Below are positions 8,705-20,229 of a DNA stretch of 64,000 nt, piece after piece. Origin of the DNA: Erwinia aphidicola (GTDB lineage: Bacteria; Pseudomonadota; Gammaproteobacteria; Enterobacterales; Enterobacteriaceae); contig NZ_JAMKCQ010000001.1 of NCBI RefSeq assembly GCF_024169515.1, forward strand, positions 4,402,001-4,466,000, read 5' to 3'. The notes under the pieces were generated by a model that did not search any database, was not told where the DNA came from, and was given only the letters and a program-made list of their open reading frames with translations. Made by a program: the position numbers and the translations under genes. Position 1 is the stretch's first letter, and each line of letters starts with the position of its first letter.

Positions 8705-8945
8705 TGTCGTTTGCCGGGCGGACCGAAAAAGAGGGTCCGCCCCTACGCGATCACTCCGGCCTTTGTCGGGGTCGACCCGACATCCAGCCTTTGTAGGGGT
8801 CGACCGCGTTTCTGGTCGACCCGTCATGCCAATCCCGACCAGTAATGTCGTTTGCCGGGCGGACCGAAAAAGAGGGTCCGCCCCTACAAGACAGCTCCGG
8901 CCTTTAGCGGGGTCGACCGCTTTTCTGGTCGACCCGTCATGCGCT
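8690..8945 (+). repeat. Duplicated intergenic hairpin cluster behind the kinase gene
   Basis: A block starting AATCCCGGCCAGTAATGTCG at 8690 recurs with one mismatch at 8831, 141 bases later; the copied part includes the last codons and the stop of the kinase gene. Each copy contains two hairpins: GGGCGGACC/GGTCCGCCC (8716-8742 and 8857-8883) followed by CTAC, and GGGTCGACC/GGTCGACCC (8797-8822 and 8910-8935). The second copy has a shorter spacer. The same hairpin type occurs behind chaA and prs, so these are dispersed REP-like elements, probably also acting as terminators or mRNA stabilisers between the converging kinase and chaC genes. Confidence 0.8.
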
Positions 8946-8947
8946 AT

Positions 8948-9625
8948 TTATCCCACCATCCCGTTATGGCACTGCTGCAGCTCGCGCACGCGCTGCACCA
9001 GGTCGGTCAGACAATCGTCATACATCCCGCGCCGTTTCAGCTCCTGCTCAAGCGAGAACAGATACTGGGCATTGGTGCCGAGCGGTCCTTTGGCCTGCGC
9101 GATCAGCGGCGCGATAGTCTTCGGGCAGGAGTCGGCTTCGTACAGGGCGTGGCGCGGATCCATAACAAACACCAGCGCCGTCACGGTGCGGCCATCGTCC
9201 AGCGCCAGGTCACACCAGGTGGGCAGATAGCAGCCGGTGACCATCTCGCGCTTCCACAGCAGCTCGAGTTCCTCGTGCAGTTTGGCTTCGGGCAGGCAGA
9301 AAGCCAGCCCGGTGGTCTCGCCGCCCTCTTTCAGCGCCAGCATGCGTCCCGGCTGAACCGCTGTCCCGCGTCCGGCGGTCAGGCGCAGGCAGAACGCCCG
9401 GTGCCAGCCCTGCAGCGTGCCCGCAGCTACTTCATCCGCTTCAAACACCGGGTTCCACATGAGCGAGCCGTAGCCAAAAATCCACACCGGGCTGTGATCG
9501 GGACGACAGGCCAGCGTTGCCGCAAGGGACGCGGCACGCTGCTCACTGGTCCACAGCAGCGACTCCTCAATATCACCAAAGGCGGTTTTACAGTCTGCTT
9601 TTAATAAGAAATCTCTTGTTAACAT
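8948..9625 (-). CDS. chaC: Glutathione-specific gamma-glutamylcyclotransferase ChaC
   Basis: Cytosolic enzyme that releases 5-oxoproline and Cys-Gly from glutathione. The 225-residue product matches E. coli ChaC over its length and carries the substrate-binding loop VWIFGYGSLMWNP near residue 45, then WHRAFCLRLTAGRG and GPLGTNAQYLFSLEQEL. I start it at 9625 (MLTRDFLLKADCK, like the E. coli N-terminus), with GGAGG 5 bases upstream; an ATG at 9643 would add six residues with no better site. In E. coli it follows chaB beside chaA; here chaB is missing and chaA lies 7 kb away across the scr genes, still in divergent orientation. Confidence 0.92.
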   Translation of the reverse strand: MLTRDFLLKADCKTAFGDIEESLLWTSEQRAASLAATLACRPDHSPVWIFGYGSLMWNPVFEADEVAAGTLQGWHRAFCLRLTAGRGTAVQPGRMLALKEGGETTGLAFCLPEAKLHEELELLWKREMVTGCYLPTWCDLALDDGRTVTALVFVMDPRHALYEADSCPKTIAPLIAQAKGPLGTNAQYLFSLEQELKRRGMYDDCLTDLVQRVRELQQCHNGMVG

Positions 9626-9749
9626 TGCCACCTCCCACGCCACTGCCCTGAATCCGCGCTGTTATCACTGCTATCCCTGGAAAATGCGCGTTTTCAGCAA
9701 AAAAACTGAACGCTTTTAACGACCTTATGCATTTATGCGACTGCAATCA

Positions 9750-9769
9750 AGTTTGAACCTAATCACAAA
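9750..9769 (+). promoter_or_regulatory. Putative CRP (cAMP receptor protein) site of scrK
   Basis: GTTTGAACCTAATCACAAAA contains TTTGA-N6-TCACA, nine of ten conserved positions of the CRP consensus half-sites. It lies in the 292-bp chaC-scrK gap, about 105 bases upstream of the ScrR-like operator. Catabolite control of scr genes is established in other enterics; this site is a sequence match only. Confidence 0.6.
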
Positions 9770-9870
9770 AGAAAAAAAGTTTCACTTAAGCGATCGGCAG
9801 CAGGCCGGAAATATTTATGGTGAGCGGAAAAAAAGCGGCACGGGAAGTAAAAAGAACTTTTGATTTTTTT

Positions 9871-9886
9871 GCTAAACCAGTTTAGC
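9871..9886 (+). promoter_or_regulatory. Putative ScrR operator before scrK
   Basis: GCTAAACCAGTTTAGC is a near-perfect 16-bp palindrome of LacI-family type, 31 bases upstream of the scrK start. A related sequence with the same half-site (GGTTTAGC) lies before scrY. ScrR, encoded at the end of the regulon, is the expected binder. Confidence 0.8.
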
Positions 9887-9917
9887 TTTCAGTCGAAACC
9901 ATTTAAGGATAATCAAC

Positions 9918-10853
9918 ATGCAAAAAAGAGTCTGGGTTCTGGGTGATGCGGTCATTGACCTGCTGCCGGAAGAGGAAGGACGGCTGCTGCAGTGCCCCGG
10001 CGGCGCACCGGCGAATGTTGCCGTCGGTATCGCCCGTCTGGGTGGCAACAGCGCATTCATTGGCTGCGTGGGAGACGACCCATTCGGCACGTTCCTGCAG
10101 CAGACGCTGCGCGCGGAGGGGGTGGATGCGCAATATATGTACCCCGCTGCCGGGCAGCGCACATCAACGGTACTGGTTTCACTGGATGCAGAGGGTGAGC
10201 GCCACTTCACCTTTATGGTGCGCCCCGCTGCCGATCTGTTCCTGACCCCCGACCGGCTTCCCGTCTTTCAGGCGCATGAAGGTCTTCACCTGTGCTCCAT
10301 TGCGCTGAGCGCCGAACCGTCGCGCAGTGCCGCTTTACGGGCGATGCAGGCGGTGAAACAGGCCGGAGGCTGGGTCAGTTTTGACCCTAACCTGCGCAGC
10401 GATCTCTGGTCAGACGCCAATGAGATGAACGCCCTTCTGGCTCAGGCATTTGCTCTTGCGGATATCATCAAGCTGTCCGAGGATGAGTTATTTACGCTGA
10501 CCGGCTGCCGCGAGATTGAGCCTGGCATTAAGCAGTTTACTGCCGATTACCAGCCCGCGCTGCTGCTGGTAACGCGCGGTAGCGAGGGAGTCACGGTCTG
10601 GCAATCGCAGCGCCAGCAGCACTATCCCGCGCCGCACGTCAGCGTGGTCGATACCACCGGCGCAGGCGATGCCTTTGTCGCCGGACTGCTGGCTGCGCTT
10701 GCGCGTGAAGCCAATCCGCTGGCCCCCCAGCAGCTGGAGAAGGCCATTCAGCAGGCCCAGCATAGCGGTGCCGCCGCCACCACGGCTAAAGGTGCCATGA
10801 CCGCCCTGCCTTACGCAGACGAACTTCTCCGTTTCACCACCTTAGCAGGTTAA
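9918..10853 (+). CDS. scrK: Fructokinase ScrK
   Basis: PfkB-family sugar kinase that phosphorylates the free fructose released by ScrB to fructose-6-phosphate. The 311-residue product has the N-terminal signature GDAVIDLLPE, the GGAPANVAVG substrate loop at about 32-41 and the C-terminal ATP/anion-hole motif DTTGAGDAFVAG near 247-258 with the catalytic aspartate. AAGGA lies 10 bases before the ATG. First gene of the sucrose regulon; a hairpin and a second operator separate it from scrY, so scrK may be expressed separately as well as with the rest, as in other enteric scr systems. Confidence 0.93.
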   Translation: MQKRVWVLGDAVIDLLPEEEGRLLQCPGGAPANVAVGIARLGGNSAFIGCVGDDPFGTFLQQTLRAEGVDAQYMYPAAGQRTSTVLVSLDAEGERHFTFMVRPAADLFLTPDRLPVFQAHEGLHLCSIALSAEPSRSAALRAMQAVKQAGGWVSFDPNLRSDLWSDANEMNALLAQAFALADIIKLSEDELFTLTGCREIEPGIKQFTADYQPALLLVTRGSEGVTVWQSQRQQHYPAPHVSVVDTTGAGDAFVAGLLAALAREANPLAPQQLEKAIQQAQHSGAAATTAKGAMTALPYADELLRFTTLAG

Positions 10854-10859
10854 ATTGCC

Positions 10860-10890
10860 AACCCGGTCACACTTCCTAAACCGGGTTAGC
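10860..10890 (+). promoter_or_regulatory. Stem-loop and operator-like palindrome between scrK and scrY
   Basis: AACCCGGT (10860-10867) pairs with ACCGGGTT (10880-10887) to form an 8-bp stem directly behind scrK. Its right arm also forms CCTAAACCGGGTTAGC, which resembles the scrK and scrY operators. There is no T-tract, so it may be a processing or attenuation hairpin, an auxiliary ScrR site, or both. Confidence 0.5.
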
Positions 10891-10933
10891 AAATCTGATT
10901 GAACAGCCTGATTCATTTCGCTTACGCTTCGCA

Positions 10934-10949
10934 TCGAACCGGTTTAGCA
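10934..10949 (+). promoter_or_regulatory. Putative ScrR operator before scrY
   Basis: TCGAACCGGTTTAGCA is centred on AACCGGTT and shares GGTTTAGC with the scrK operator. It lies 34 bases upstream of the scrY start, a position suited to repression of a scrYAB promoter. Sequence match only. Confidence 0.75.
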
Positions 10950-10962
10950 AAATACAAAATAA

Positions 10963-12528
<1,566 letters not shown>

Positions 12529-12562
12529 TACACATAAAAAACGATAAGCAAAAGGTGAAAGA

Positions 12563-13936
12563 ATGGATATTGATAAAACAGCCAGGGCGCTCCTGCCGCT
12601 GCTTGGCGGACGGGAAAATATTGCCAGCGCAGCCCACTGCGCGACACGCCTGCGTCTGGTAATGGTCGATGACAATAAGGTACAGAAAGAGGACATTGAA
12701 GCCCTGGAAGGTGTCAAAGGCTGCTTCCGCAACGCCGGGCAGATGCAAATTATCTTCGGCAGCGGCCTGGTTAATAAAGTGCATGCCGCCTTCGTCCGTG
12801 AAGCAGGAATTAGCGAATCGAGCAAAAGCGAAGCGGCCGATATCGCCGCTAAAAAACTCAATCCGCTGCAGCGCATTGCACGGGTACTGTCGAATATCTT
12901 CGTGCCGATCATTCCGGCTATCGTCGCATCCGGCCTGCTGATGGGCCTGCTCGGCATGGTCAAGACCTACGGCTGGGTGAATCCCGACAGCGCGCTATTT
13001 ATCATGCTGGATATGTGCAGCTCTGCCGCCTTTATTATTCTGCCGATCCTGATCGGCTTTACCGCCGCGCGTGAATTTGGTGGCAATCCTTACCTTGGCG
13101 CCACGCTGGGTGGCATTCTCACCCACCCGGCGCTGACCAATGCCTGGGGCGTCGCCAGCGGTTTCCACACCATGAATTTCTTCGGTCTGGAGATTGCGAT
13201 GATCGGCTATCAGGGAACGGTGTTCCCGGTGCTGCTGGCGGTATGGTTTATGAGCCACTGCGAGAAACGCCTGCGGCGTGCGATCCCGGATGCGTTGGAT
13301 ATTATCCTCACCCCGTTCCTGACGGTGATTATTTCTGGCTTTGTCGCCCTGTTGATTATCGGCCCCGCCGGACGCGCGCTGGGTGATGGTATCTCGCTGG
13401 TGCTCAGCACGCTGATTGCCCACGCCGGCTGGCTGGCCGGACTGCTGTTTGGCGGATTGTATTCCGTGATTGTCATCACCGGCATCCATCACAGTTTCCA
13501 CGCGGTTGAAGCCGGTCTGTTGGGCAACCCCGCAATTGGCGTTAACTTCCTGCTGCCAATCTGGTCGATGGCCAATATTGCTCAGGGCGGTGCCTGCCTG
13601 GCTGTCTGGTTTAAAACCCGGGATGTTAAGGTGCGCAGCGTGGTGCTGCCCTCGGCGTTTTCCGCCATGCTGGGGATCACCGAAGCCGCTCTGTTTGGCG
13701 TAAATCTGCGCTACATTAAACCCTTTATCGCCGGGCTGGTGGGCGGTGCAATCGGTGGCGCCTGGGTGGTGACGATGCACGTCAATATGACCGCCGTCGG
13801 CCTGACGGCCCTGCCAGGCCTGGCGATTGTGCAGGCCAGCTCGATGCTCAATTATCTTATTGGTATGGCTATCGCATTTGGCACTGCGTTTGTGCTCTCA
13901 CTGCTGTTCAAAATTAAATTCGAGGCAAAAGCATGA
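12563..13936 (+). CDS. scrA: Sucrose-specific PTS transporter EIIBC, ScrA
   Basis: Inner-membrane permease that imports sucrose and phosphorylates it at the glucose C6. The 457-residue product has an N-terminal EIIB domain with the phospho-cysteine in SAAHCATRLR (about residue 23), then an EIIC domain of about ten membrane helices with the ITGIHHSFHAVEAG sugar-binding loop. No EIIA domain is present, so phosphate should come from the glucose EIIA (crr) elsewhere, as in other enteric ScrA proteins. Its last 4 bases (ATGA) overlap the start of scrB, implying translational coupling. Confidence 0.93.
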   Translation: MDIDKTARALLPLLGGRENIASAAHCATRLRLVMVDDNKVQKEDIEALEGVKGCFRNAGQMQIIFGSGLVNKVHAAFVREAGISESSKSEAADIAAKKLNPLQRIARVLSNIFVPIIPAIVASGLLMGLLGMVKTYGWVNPDSALFIMLDMCSSAAFIILPILIGFTAAREFGGNPYLGATLGGILTHPALTNAWGVASGFHTMNFFGLEIAMIGYQGTVFPVLLAVWFMSHCEKRLRRAIPDALDIILTPFLTVIISGFVALLIIGPAGRALGDGISLVLSTLIAHAGWLAGLLFGGLYSVIVITGIHHSFHAVEAGLLGNPAIGVNFLLPIWSMANIAQGGACLAVWFKTRDVKVRSVVLPSAFSAMLGITEAALFGVNLRYIKPFIAGLVGGAIGGAWVVTMHVNMTAVGLTALPGLAIVQASSMLNYLIGMAIAFGTAFVLSLLFKIKFEAKA

Positions 13937-15342
13937 GTGAAGCCCAGCGGGTAAAACAGGCCCTGCTGGCTGTCCTGCGCGGACAGCCTGGCGTCGCTGA
14001 AGACCCTCACCGCCCTGCCTGGCATCTTGCGCCACCGGTGGGGCTGATGAATGACCCCAACGGGTTTATTCAGTTCAACCAGCGCTATGTGCTCTGCTAC
14101 CAGTGGAACCCACTCGCCTGCGCGCACGGGGCCAAGTTCTGGGGCCAGTGGAGCTCGGCTGACCTGGTCAACTGGCGCCATGAACCCCTGGCGCTGGCGC
14201 CGTCGGAAGAGTATGAAAGTCACGGCTGCTATTCTGGCAGCGCGGTGGACAATCAGGGCGAACTGACCCTGATCTATACCGGCAACGTAAAGTTTGACGA
14301 CGGTCAACGTACGGCCTGGCAGTGTCTCGCTACCCGTAATGCAGCGGGTGACTATACCAAGCTGGGGCCGGTAGTTGCTTTGCCAGCCGGTTATACCGGC
14401 CACGTGCGCGACCCAAAAGTCTGGCAGCATGCTGAGCAGTGGTACATGGTTCTCGGCGCTCAGGACCTCAATCTACAGGGTAAGGTACTGCTGCTGCGCT
14501 CGCCGGACCTGCATCAGTGGACGCTGCTGGGTGAAATCGCCGGTAGCCAGCTCAACGGCCTTGGTGATTTTGGCTACATGTGGGAGTGCCCGGACCTGTT
14601 CACACTTGGTGAGCACAGCGTACTGCTGGTCTGCCCGCAGGGGCTGCCGGCGGCAGACGGGCGGTATCTGAATACCTTCCAGAGCGGCTATTTCTGCGGC
14701 ACGCTCGATTATGACCATCATCAGTTCAGCCACGGTGAGTTTCATGAGCTGGACCTGGGCTTTGAGTTTTATGCCCCTCAAACCTGCCTGAGTGACGACG
14801 GACGCCGCCTGCTGATCGGCTGGATGGGCATACCCGACGAGGATGAGTTTTACCAGCCGACCAAAGCCTACGGCTGGATGCACACCATGACCTGCCCACG
14901 TGAACTGACGCTGCGATCTGAGCGCATTTACCAGCAGCCAGCGCGCGAGCTGCAGCAGCTTCGCCAGCAGCAGGTAACGCTAAACGCCCGCGCTGACGAA
15001 CTTCCGCTGCTGGCGATCGACAGCGCAGAGCTGGAACTGACCTTTAACGGCAGCTTTAGGGCTAACTTCGCCGATACGCTGCAGCTGGTGGTTGAGCCAG
15101 GCGGCATCTGGCTGCACCGCAACAATCTGCGCAGCGGTGAAGCGGAGCAGCGGCAGTGGCTGGGCAGCGTCCACAGTCTGCGTATTCTTTGCGACCGCTC
15201 CAGCGTTGAGATCTTTATTAACCAAGGTGAAGCGGTGATGTCGGCTCGCTACTTTCCCGGCCCGCAGCCGCGGCTGCATTTTAGCGGCGGCGCGCAGATC
15301 GCCCTGCATCACTGGAGGTTACGGCAATGCGTGATAGAATAA
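13933..15342 (+). CDS. scrB: Sucrose-6-phosphate hydrolase ScrB (GH32)
   Basis: Cytoplasmic invertase that splits sucrose-6-phosphate into glucose-6-phosphate and fructose. The 469-residue protein shows all three GH32 catalytic motifs: LMNDPNGF near residue 37 with the nucleophile Asp, VRDPKVW near 158 (transition-state stabiliser) and WECPDLF near 218 with the acid/base Glu. The C-terminal beta-sandwich follows after about 330. There is no signal peptide, consistent with a phosphorylated internal substrate. It overlaps scrA by 4 bases and precedes scrR by 28. Confidence 0.94.
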   Translation: MSEAQRVKQALLAVLRGQPGVAEDPHRPAWHLAPPVGLMNDPNGFIQFNQRYVLCYQWNPLACAHGAKFWGQWSSADLVNWRHEPLALAPSEEYESHGCYSGSAVDNQGELTLIYTGNVKFDDGQRTAWQCLATRNAAGDYTKLGPVVALPAGYTGHVRDPKVWQHAEQWYMVLGAQDLNLQGKVLLLRSPDLHQWTLLGEIAGSQLNGLGDFGYMWECPDLFTLGEHSVLLVCPQGLPAADGRYLNTFQSGYFCGTLDYDHHQFSHGEFHELDLGFEFYAPQTCLSDDGRRLLIGWMGIPDEDEFYQPTKAYGWMHTMTCPRELTLRSERIYQQPARELQQLRQQQVTLNARADELPLLAIDSAELELTFNGSFRANFADTLQLVVEPGGIWLHRNNLRSGEAEQRQWLGSVHSLRILCDRSSVEIFINQGEAVMSARYFPGPQPRLHFSGGAQIALHHWRLRQCVIE

Positions 15343-15370
15343 GGCGATGAGCCATCACACCTAAGCCACT

Positions 15371-16387
15371 GTGAATAAAAACAAACGTATCACGATTAAC
15401 GATATTGCCCGGCTGGCAGGCGTGTCCAAATCTACTGCCAGCCTGGTTCTTAATGGCCGGGGAAAGGAGCTGCGCGTCGCGGAAGGAACCCGCAGCCGGG
15501 TGATGGAGATCGCCCGCCAGCAGCATTACCAGCCAAGCATCCATGCCCGCGCATTAAACTCCAGCCGCAGCCATACCCTCGGGCTGGTGGTGCCAGAAAT
15601 GACCAACCACGGCTTTGCCCGTTTCTCTCATGAACTGGAAATGCTGTGCCGCGATGCTGGCCTGCAGCTGCTTATCGCCTGCACCGCGGAAAATGCCAGC
15701 CAGGAGACGCTGGCGGTGAATAATTTGATCCAGCGCCAGGTTGACGGGCTGATTGTGGCTTCCAGCATGCTCAATGATGCTGAATATCAGAAGATTAATC
15801 AGCAGCTGCCCGTGGTGCTGTTTGACCGCCATCTTGGCGACTCCACCCTTCCTCTGGTGATCACCGATGCCACCGGCCCCACCGCCACGCTGGTCGAAGC
15901 CGTGGCGCGCGAAGGCTATGACGAACTCTATTTCTTTGGCGGACAGCCGCGAATTTCACCGACGCGCGATCGTCTGGCGGGCTACCGTCTCGGGCTGGAG
16001 CGTGCCGGGTTAACGCTAAATCCGCAGTGGATCATGCACGGTCACTATCACGCCAGCTCCGGCTATGAAATGTTTGCCGAGCTCTACGCGCGGCTTGGGC
16101 GGGTGCCGCAGGCGCTATTTTGCGCCGCCTGTGGCCTGCAGGAAGGTGTCCTGCGTTACCTCAGCCAGCACGGCCTGCTGAATACGCCGATGCACCTGTG
16201 CAGCTTTGACGACCACTATCTGTATGACGCGCTCTGCGTAAGCATTGATACCGTTGAGCAGGATGAACGCCTGCTGGCATGGAACTGCTTCGAGATGGTC
16301 ACCCGACTTGTCGATGAGCAGATACCGGAAGAGACTCAGCGCTGGTTACCCGCACGGTTAATCTGGCGCCGTGCGACAGCCAAGTAG
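15371..16387 (+). CDS. scrR: LacI-family sucrose operon repressor ScrR
   Basis: Transcriptional repressor of the scr regulon, normally released by fructose or fructose-1-phosphate. The 338-residue product has the LacI helix-turn-helix and hinge at residues 6-60 ([19 protein letters not shown]) and a periplasmic-binding-protein-like effector domain. It begins with GTG at 15371; no strong ribosome site precedes it, so low translation is likely. It is last in the regulon, 28 bases behind scrB, and is followed by a terminator. The palindromes before scrK and scrY are its expected targets. Confidence 0.92.
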   Translation: MNKNKRITINDIARLAGVSKSTASLVLNGRGKELRVAEGTRSRVMEIARQQHYQPSIHARALNSSRSHTLGLVVPEMTNHGFARFSHELEMLCRDAGLQLLIACTAENASQETLAVNNLIQRQVDGLIVASSMLNDAEYQKINQQLPVVLFDRHLGDSTLPLVITDATGPTATLVEAVAREGYDELYFFGGQPRISPTRDRLAGYRLGLERAGLTLNPQWIMHGHYHASSGYEMFAELYARLGRVPQALFCAACGLQEGVLRYLSQHGLLNTPMHLCSFDDHYLYDALCVSIDTVEQDERLLAWNCFEMVTRLVDEQIPEETQRWLPARLIWRRATAK

Positions 16388-16389
16388 CC

Positions 16390-16431
16390 CTTGGGGATGG
16401 CTGTAAAATAGAGCCACTCCCCAGACTTTTT
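16390..16431 (+). terminator. Rho-independent terminator of the scr regulon
   Basis: CTTGGGGATGGCT (16390-16402) pairs with AGCCACTCCCCAG (16412-16424) with one mismatch and is followed by a run of five T. It lies 2 bases behind the scrR stop. Confidence 0.85.
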
Positions 16432-16733
16432 ATCTGCAGCCTGCGTTTTTGCATCATAGCGCCATCATTTTCCGTCCATTATGGCTTAATTAATTACTTC
16501 CGGACAATAAAGACCCCAGTTTTTCATTAAGATAGCTACATAAGTGCAATAAATAGCTGTTATAGCCCGTTATTCATAAAACCCCGTAAAATAGCGTAAA
16601 TTTCTGCCAAAAGCGGCGAAAAAAGGTTACACTTTCGCCACTTGTCTTTCATATTGTCAGACTATGTTTAATGGGCCTGCGGTGTGGTTTGCCGATTTCA
16701 GGCCAACAGGATAAGGTTAAGGAGCGTTTGCCT
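16432..16733. other. Upstream region of chaA without a gene
   Basis: About 300 AT-rich bases between the scr terminator and chaA. I see no credible open frame. It should hold the chaA promoter; no clear operator stands out. The AT content contrasts with the GC-rich genes on both sides. Confidence 0.5.
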
Positions 16734-17825
16734 ATGAGTGCGCACGAGAGCAGTAAAACCCGTCACACCGAGTATTCCCTCATCTTTCCCATCGCCGCAC
16801 TGACCATTTTATGGTTTTGGGGCAACACCGCATCATTTCCTCTGGTCATTGGCATCAACCTGATTGCGCTGATCGCCATCCTCAGCAGCGCCTTCAGCGT
16901 GGTACGTCATGCCGACGTATTAGCCCACCGCCTGGGCGAGCCCTATGGTTCCCTGATCCTCAGCCTCTCCGTGGTGATCCTTGAAGTCAGCCTGATCTCC
17001 GCGCTGATGGCCACCGGCGACGCCGCGCCCGCGCTGATGCGCGACACGCTCTATTCGATCATTATGATTGTTACCTGCGGCCTGGTGGGCTTTGCGCTGC
17101 TGCTCGGCGGCAACAAGTTTGCCACCCAGTATGTCAATCTGGCGGGGGTTAAACAGTATCTGATTGCGATTTTCCCGCTGGGGATGATCGTGCTGGTACT
17201 GCCGAATGCCCTGCCCGGCGGCAACTTTACCATCGGTCAGGCGCTGCTGGTTTCGGCCATTTCTGCGGCGATGTACGGCGTGTTCCTGCTGATCCAGACC
17301 AAAACGCACCAGAGTCTGTTTGTCTATGAGCACGAAGATGACGGTGACGATCCGCACCACGGTAAGCCCTCGGCGCACTCCAGCCTCAGGCACACCCTAT
17401 GGCTGATTGTGCATCTGGTGGCGGTGATTGCCGTGACCAAAATGAATGCCAATACGCTGGAGTCACTGCTGACCGAGCTCAACGCACCGGAGCAGTTTAC
17501 CGGCTTCCTGGTGGCACTGTTGATCCTGTCTCCTGAAGGGTTGGGCGCGATTAAAGCGGTGCTGGCCAATCAGGTACAGCGCGCGATGAACCTGTTCTTC
17601 GGCTCCGTGCTGGCGACCATCTCACTGACGGTGCCGGCGGTGACGATTATCGCCACGCTGACCGGGCAGCAGCTGATCTTCGGGCTGGAGCCGCCGCAGA
17701 TGGTGGTGATGATTTCCGCCCTGCTGCTGTGCCAGATATCGTTCTCTACCGGGCGCACCAACGTGCTAAACGGCGCGGCGCATCTGGCCTTGTTTATCGC
17801 TTATCTGATGACGGTGATGCTGTAA
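16734..17825 (+). CDS. chaA: Calcium/sodium:proton antiporter ChaA
   Basis: Inner-membrane CaCA-family antiporter that exports Na+, K+ or Ca2+ in exchange for protons at alkaline pH. The 363-residue product is close to E. coli ChaA throughout: two repeats of membrane helices each with the conserved acidic motif (GEPYGSLILSLSVVILEVSL near residue 62 and LSPEGLGAIKAVLANQVQRA near 262), separated by a cytoplasmic acidic/histidine loop (EHEDDGDDPHHGK). ATG 16734 is preceded by AAGGAG at 9 bases and matches the E. coli N-terminus. chaB does not follow; scr genes lie between chaA and chaC. Confidence 0.94.
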   Translation: MSAHESSKTRHTEYSLIFPIAALTILWFWGNTASFPLVIGINLIALIAILSSAFSVVRHADVLAHRLGEPYGSLILSLSVVILEVSLISALMATGDAAPALMRDTLYSIIMIVTCGLVGFALLLGGNKFATQYVNLAGVKQYLIAIFPLGMIVLVLPNALPGGNFTIGQALLVSAISAAMYGVFLLIQTKTHQSLFVYEHEDDGDDPHHGKPSAHSSLRHTLWLIVHLVAVIAVTKMNANTLESLLTELNAPEQFTGFLVALLILSPEGLGAIKAVLANQVQRAMNLFFGSVLATISLTVPAVTIIATLTGQQLIFGLEPPQMVVMISALLLCQISFSTGRTNVLNGAAHLALFIAYLMTVML

Positions 17826-17826
17826 A

Positions 17827-17970
17827 ATCGGCACCGGGCGACCGGAAAAAATGGCCTTCATTACGATGGGTGCTAATCATCGGCACGGGGCGACCGGAAA
17901 AAATGGCCTTCATCACGATTAGTGCTAATCATCGGCACGGGGCGACCGGAAAAAATGGTCGCCCCCTACA
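17827..17970 (+). repeat. 52-bp tandem repeat ending in a complete hairpin, behind chaA
   Basis: A unit starting ATCGGCAC and containing GGGCGACCGGAAAAAATGG occurs three times (17827, 17879, 17931). The first two copies have only the left arm of the hairpin; the third continues into TGGTCGCCCCCTAC and forms the full GGGGCGACC/GGTCGCCCC stem-loop. The copies differ by only a few bases. It is the same hairpin type as behind the kinase and prs genes. Confidence 0.85.
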
Positions 17971-17974
17971 AGTA

Positions 17975-18006
17975 AAAGGGCTGACCATTTTTCGGGTCAG
18001 CCCTTT
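17975..18006. terminator. Strong hairpin between converging chaA and hslJ
   Basis: AAAGGGCTGACC (17975-17986) pairs perfectly with GGTCAGCCCTTT (17995-18006) around an 8-base loop. A-runs on one side and T-rich sequence on the other make it a plausible bidirectional terminator for chaA (plus) and the lipoprotein gene (minus). Confidence 0.75.
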
Positions 18007-18010
18007 GATT

Positions 18011-18424
18011 TTATTGCGCCTGATACTGCAAAGTATGGCCGCTGCCGGTCAGCGTCAGCGACTGCTCATCCACCTTCACCTCAGCGCCATTCATCAACAT
18101 CTGCGTCAGCGTCTGCTCCCACTTGTTCAGATCGGCATTGCTGCACAGCATGCGCGTGGAGGCCAGCTGCGGCACGCTCAGTCGTCCCTGCTCTACTTTG
18201 CCCTGACCGAAGAAACGGTTGCACATCACCCCGCTCACCTTCAGCCCTTCACTAAAACCGATCCCCGGCCGGATGCCCTCATGCGGCACGACAGCCTGGC
18301 CGTCCACCGCGCTGAGCACAAACTGACGATTCGCCAGCTGGCTGGCATCCGTCGGGCTGGTGTTGCTGTGGCTGCAGCCGCTCAGCGCGACAGCACCCAG
18401 TAACAGTAAAGTGACTTTTTTCAT
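18011..18424 (-). CDS. hslJ: HslJ-like META-domain lipoprotein
   Basis: Small outer-membrane-type lipoprotein. The 137-residue precursor has a lipoprotein signal peptide with lipobox ALSGC (Cys17) and one META domain, including the family's core SGVMCNRFFGQG and STRMLC with two cysteines. Length and pattern match E. coli HslJ (140 residues), a heat-inducible protein linked to novobiocin resistance. AAGGAG lies 5 bases before the ATG. In this position between chaA and kdsA it is not part of the E. coli order. It stands alone, with a terminator on each side. Confidence 0.82.
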   Translation of the reverse strand: MKKVTLLLLGAVALSGCSHSNTSPTDASQLANRQFVLSAVDGQAVVPHEGIRPGIGFSEGLKVSGVMCNRFFGQGKVEQGRLSVPQLASTRMLCSNADLNKWEQTLTQMLMNGAEVKVDEQSLTLTGSGHTLQYQAQ

Positions 18425-18499
18425 TATGACTCCTTAGATTGGCAATCCATGTTAACAACTGAGTAAGCAGGAAATAACGGCGCAGGGCGCGGATAAAGA

Positions 18500-18522
18500 G
18501 CGGGCCAGAATATCTGGCCCGC
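18500..18522 (-). terminator. Terminator hairpin of the hemA-kdsA operon
   Basis: GCGGGCCAGA and its exact complement TCTGGCCCGC form a 10-bp stem around a 3-base loop, 15 bases behind the kdsA stop. Only a weak T-rich stretch (TCTTTAT) follows on the minus strand. Confidence 0.7.
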
Positions 18523-18536
18523 AGGAGAAAGGAAGT

Positions 18537-20225
<1,689 letters not shown>

Positions 20226-20229
<4 letters not shown>

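Noticed and set aside
9626-9917. tRNA or small RNA gene in the chaC-scrK gap
   Set aside because: No cloverleaf or terminator-ended hairpin was found; only the CRP-like and ScrR-like sites stand out.
17729-18403. Plus-strand open frame of 224 codons running from the chaA end across the hairpins
   Set aside because: It crosses the tandem repeat and terminator and is antisense to the HslJ-like lipoprotein gene, which has a ribosome site and lipobox.
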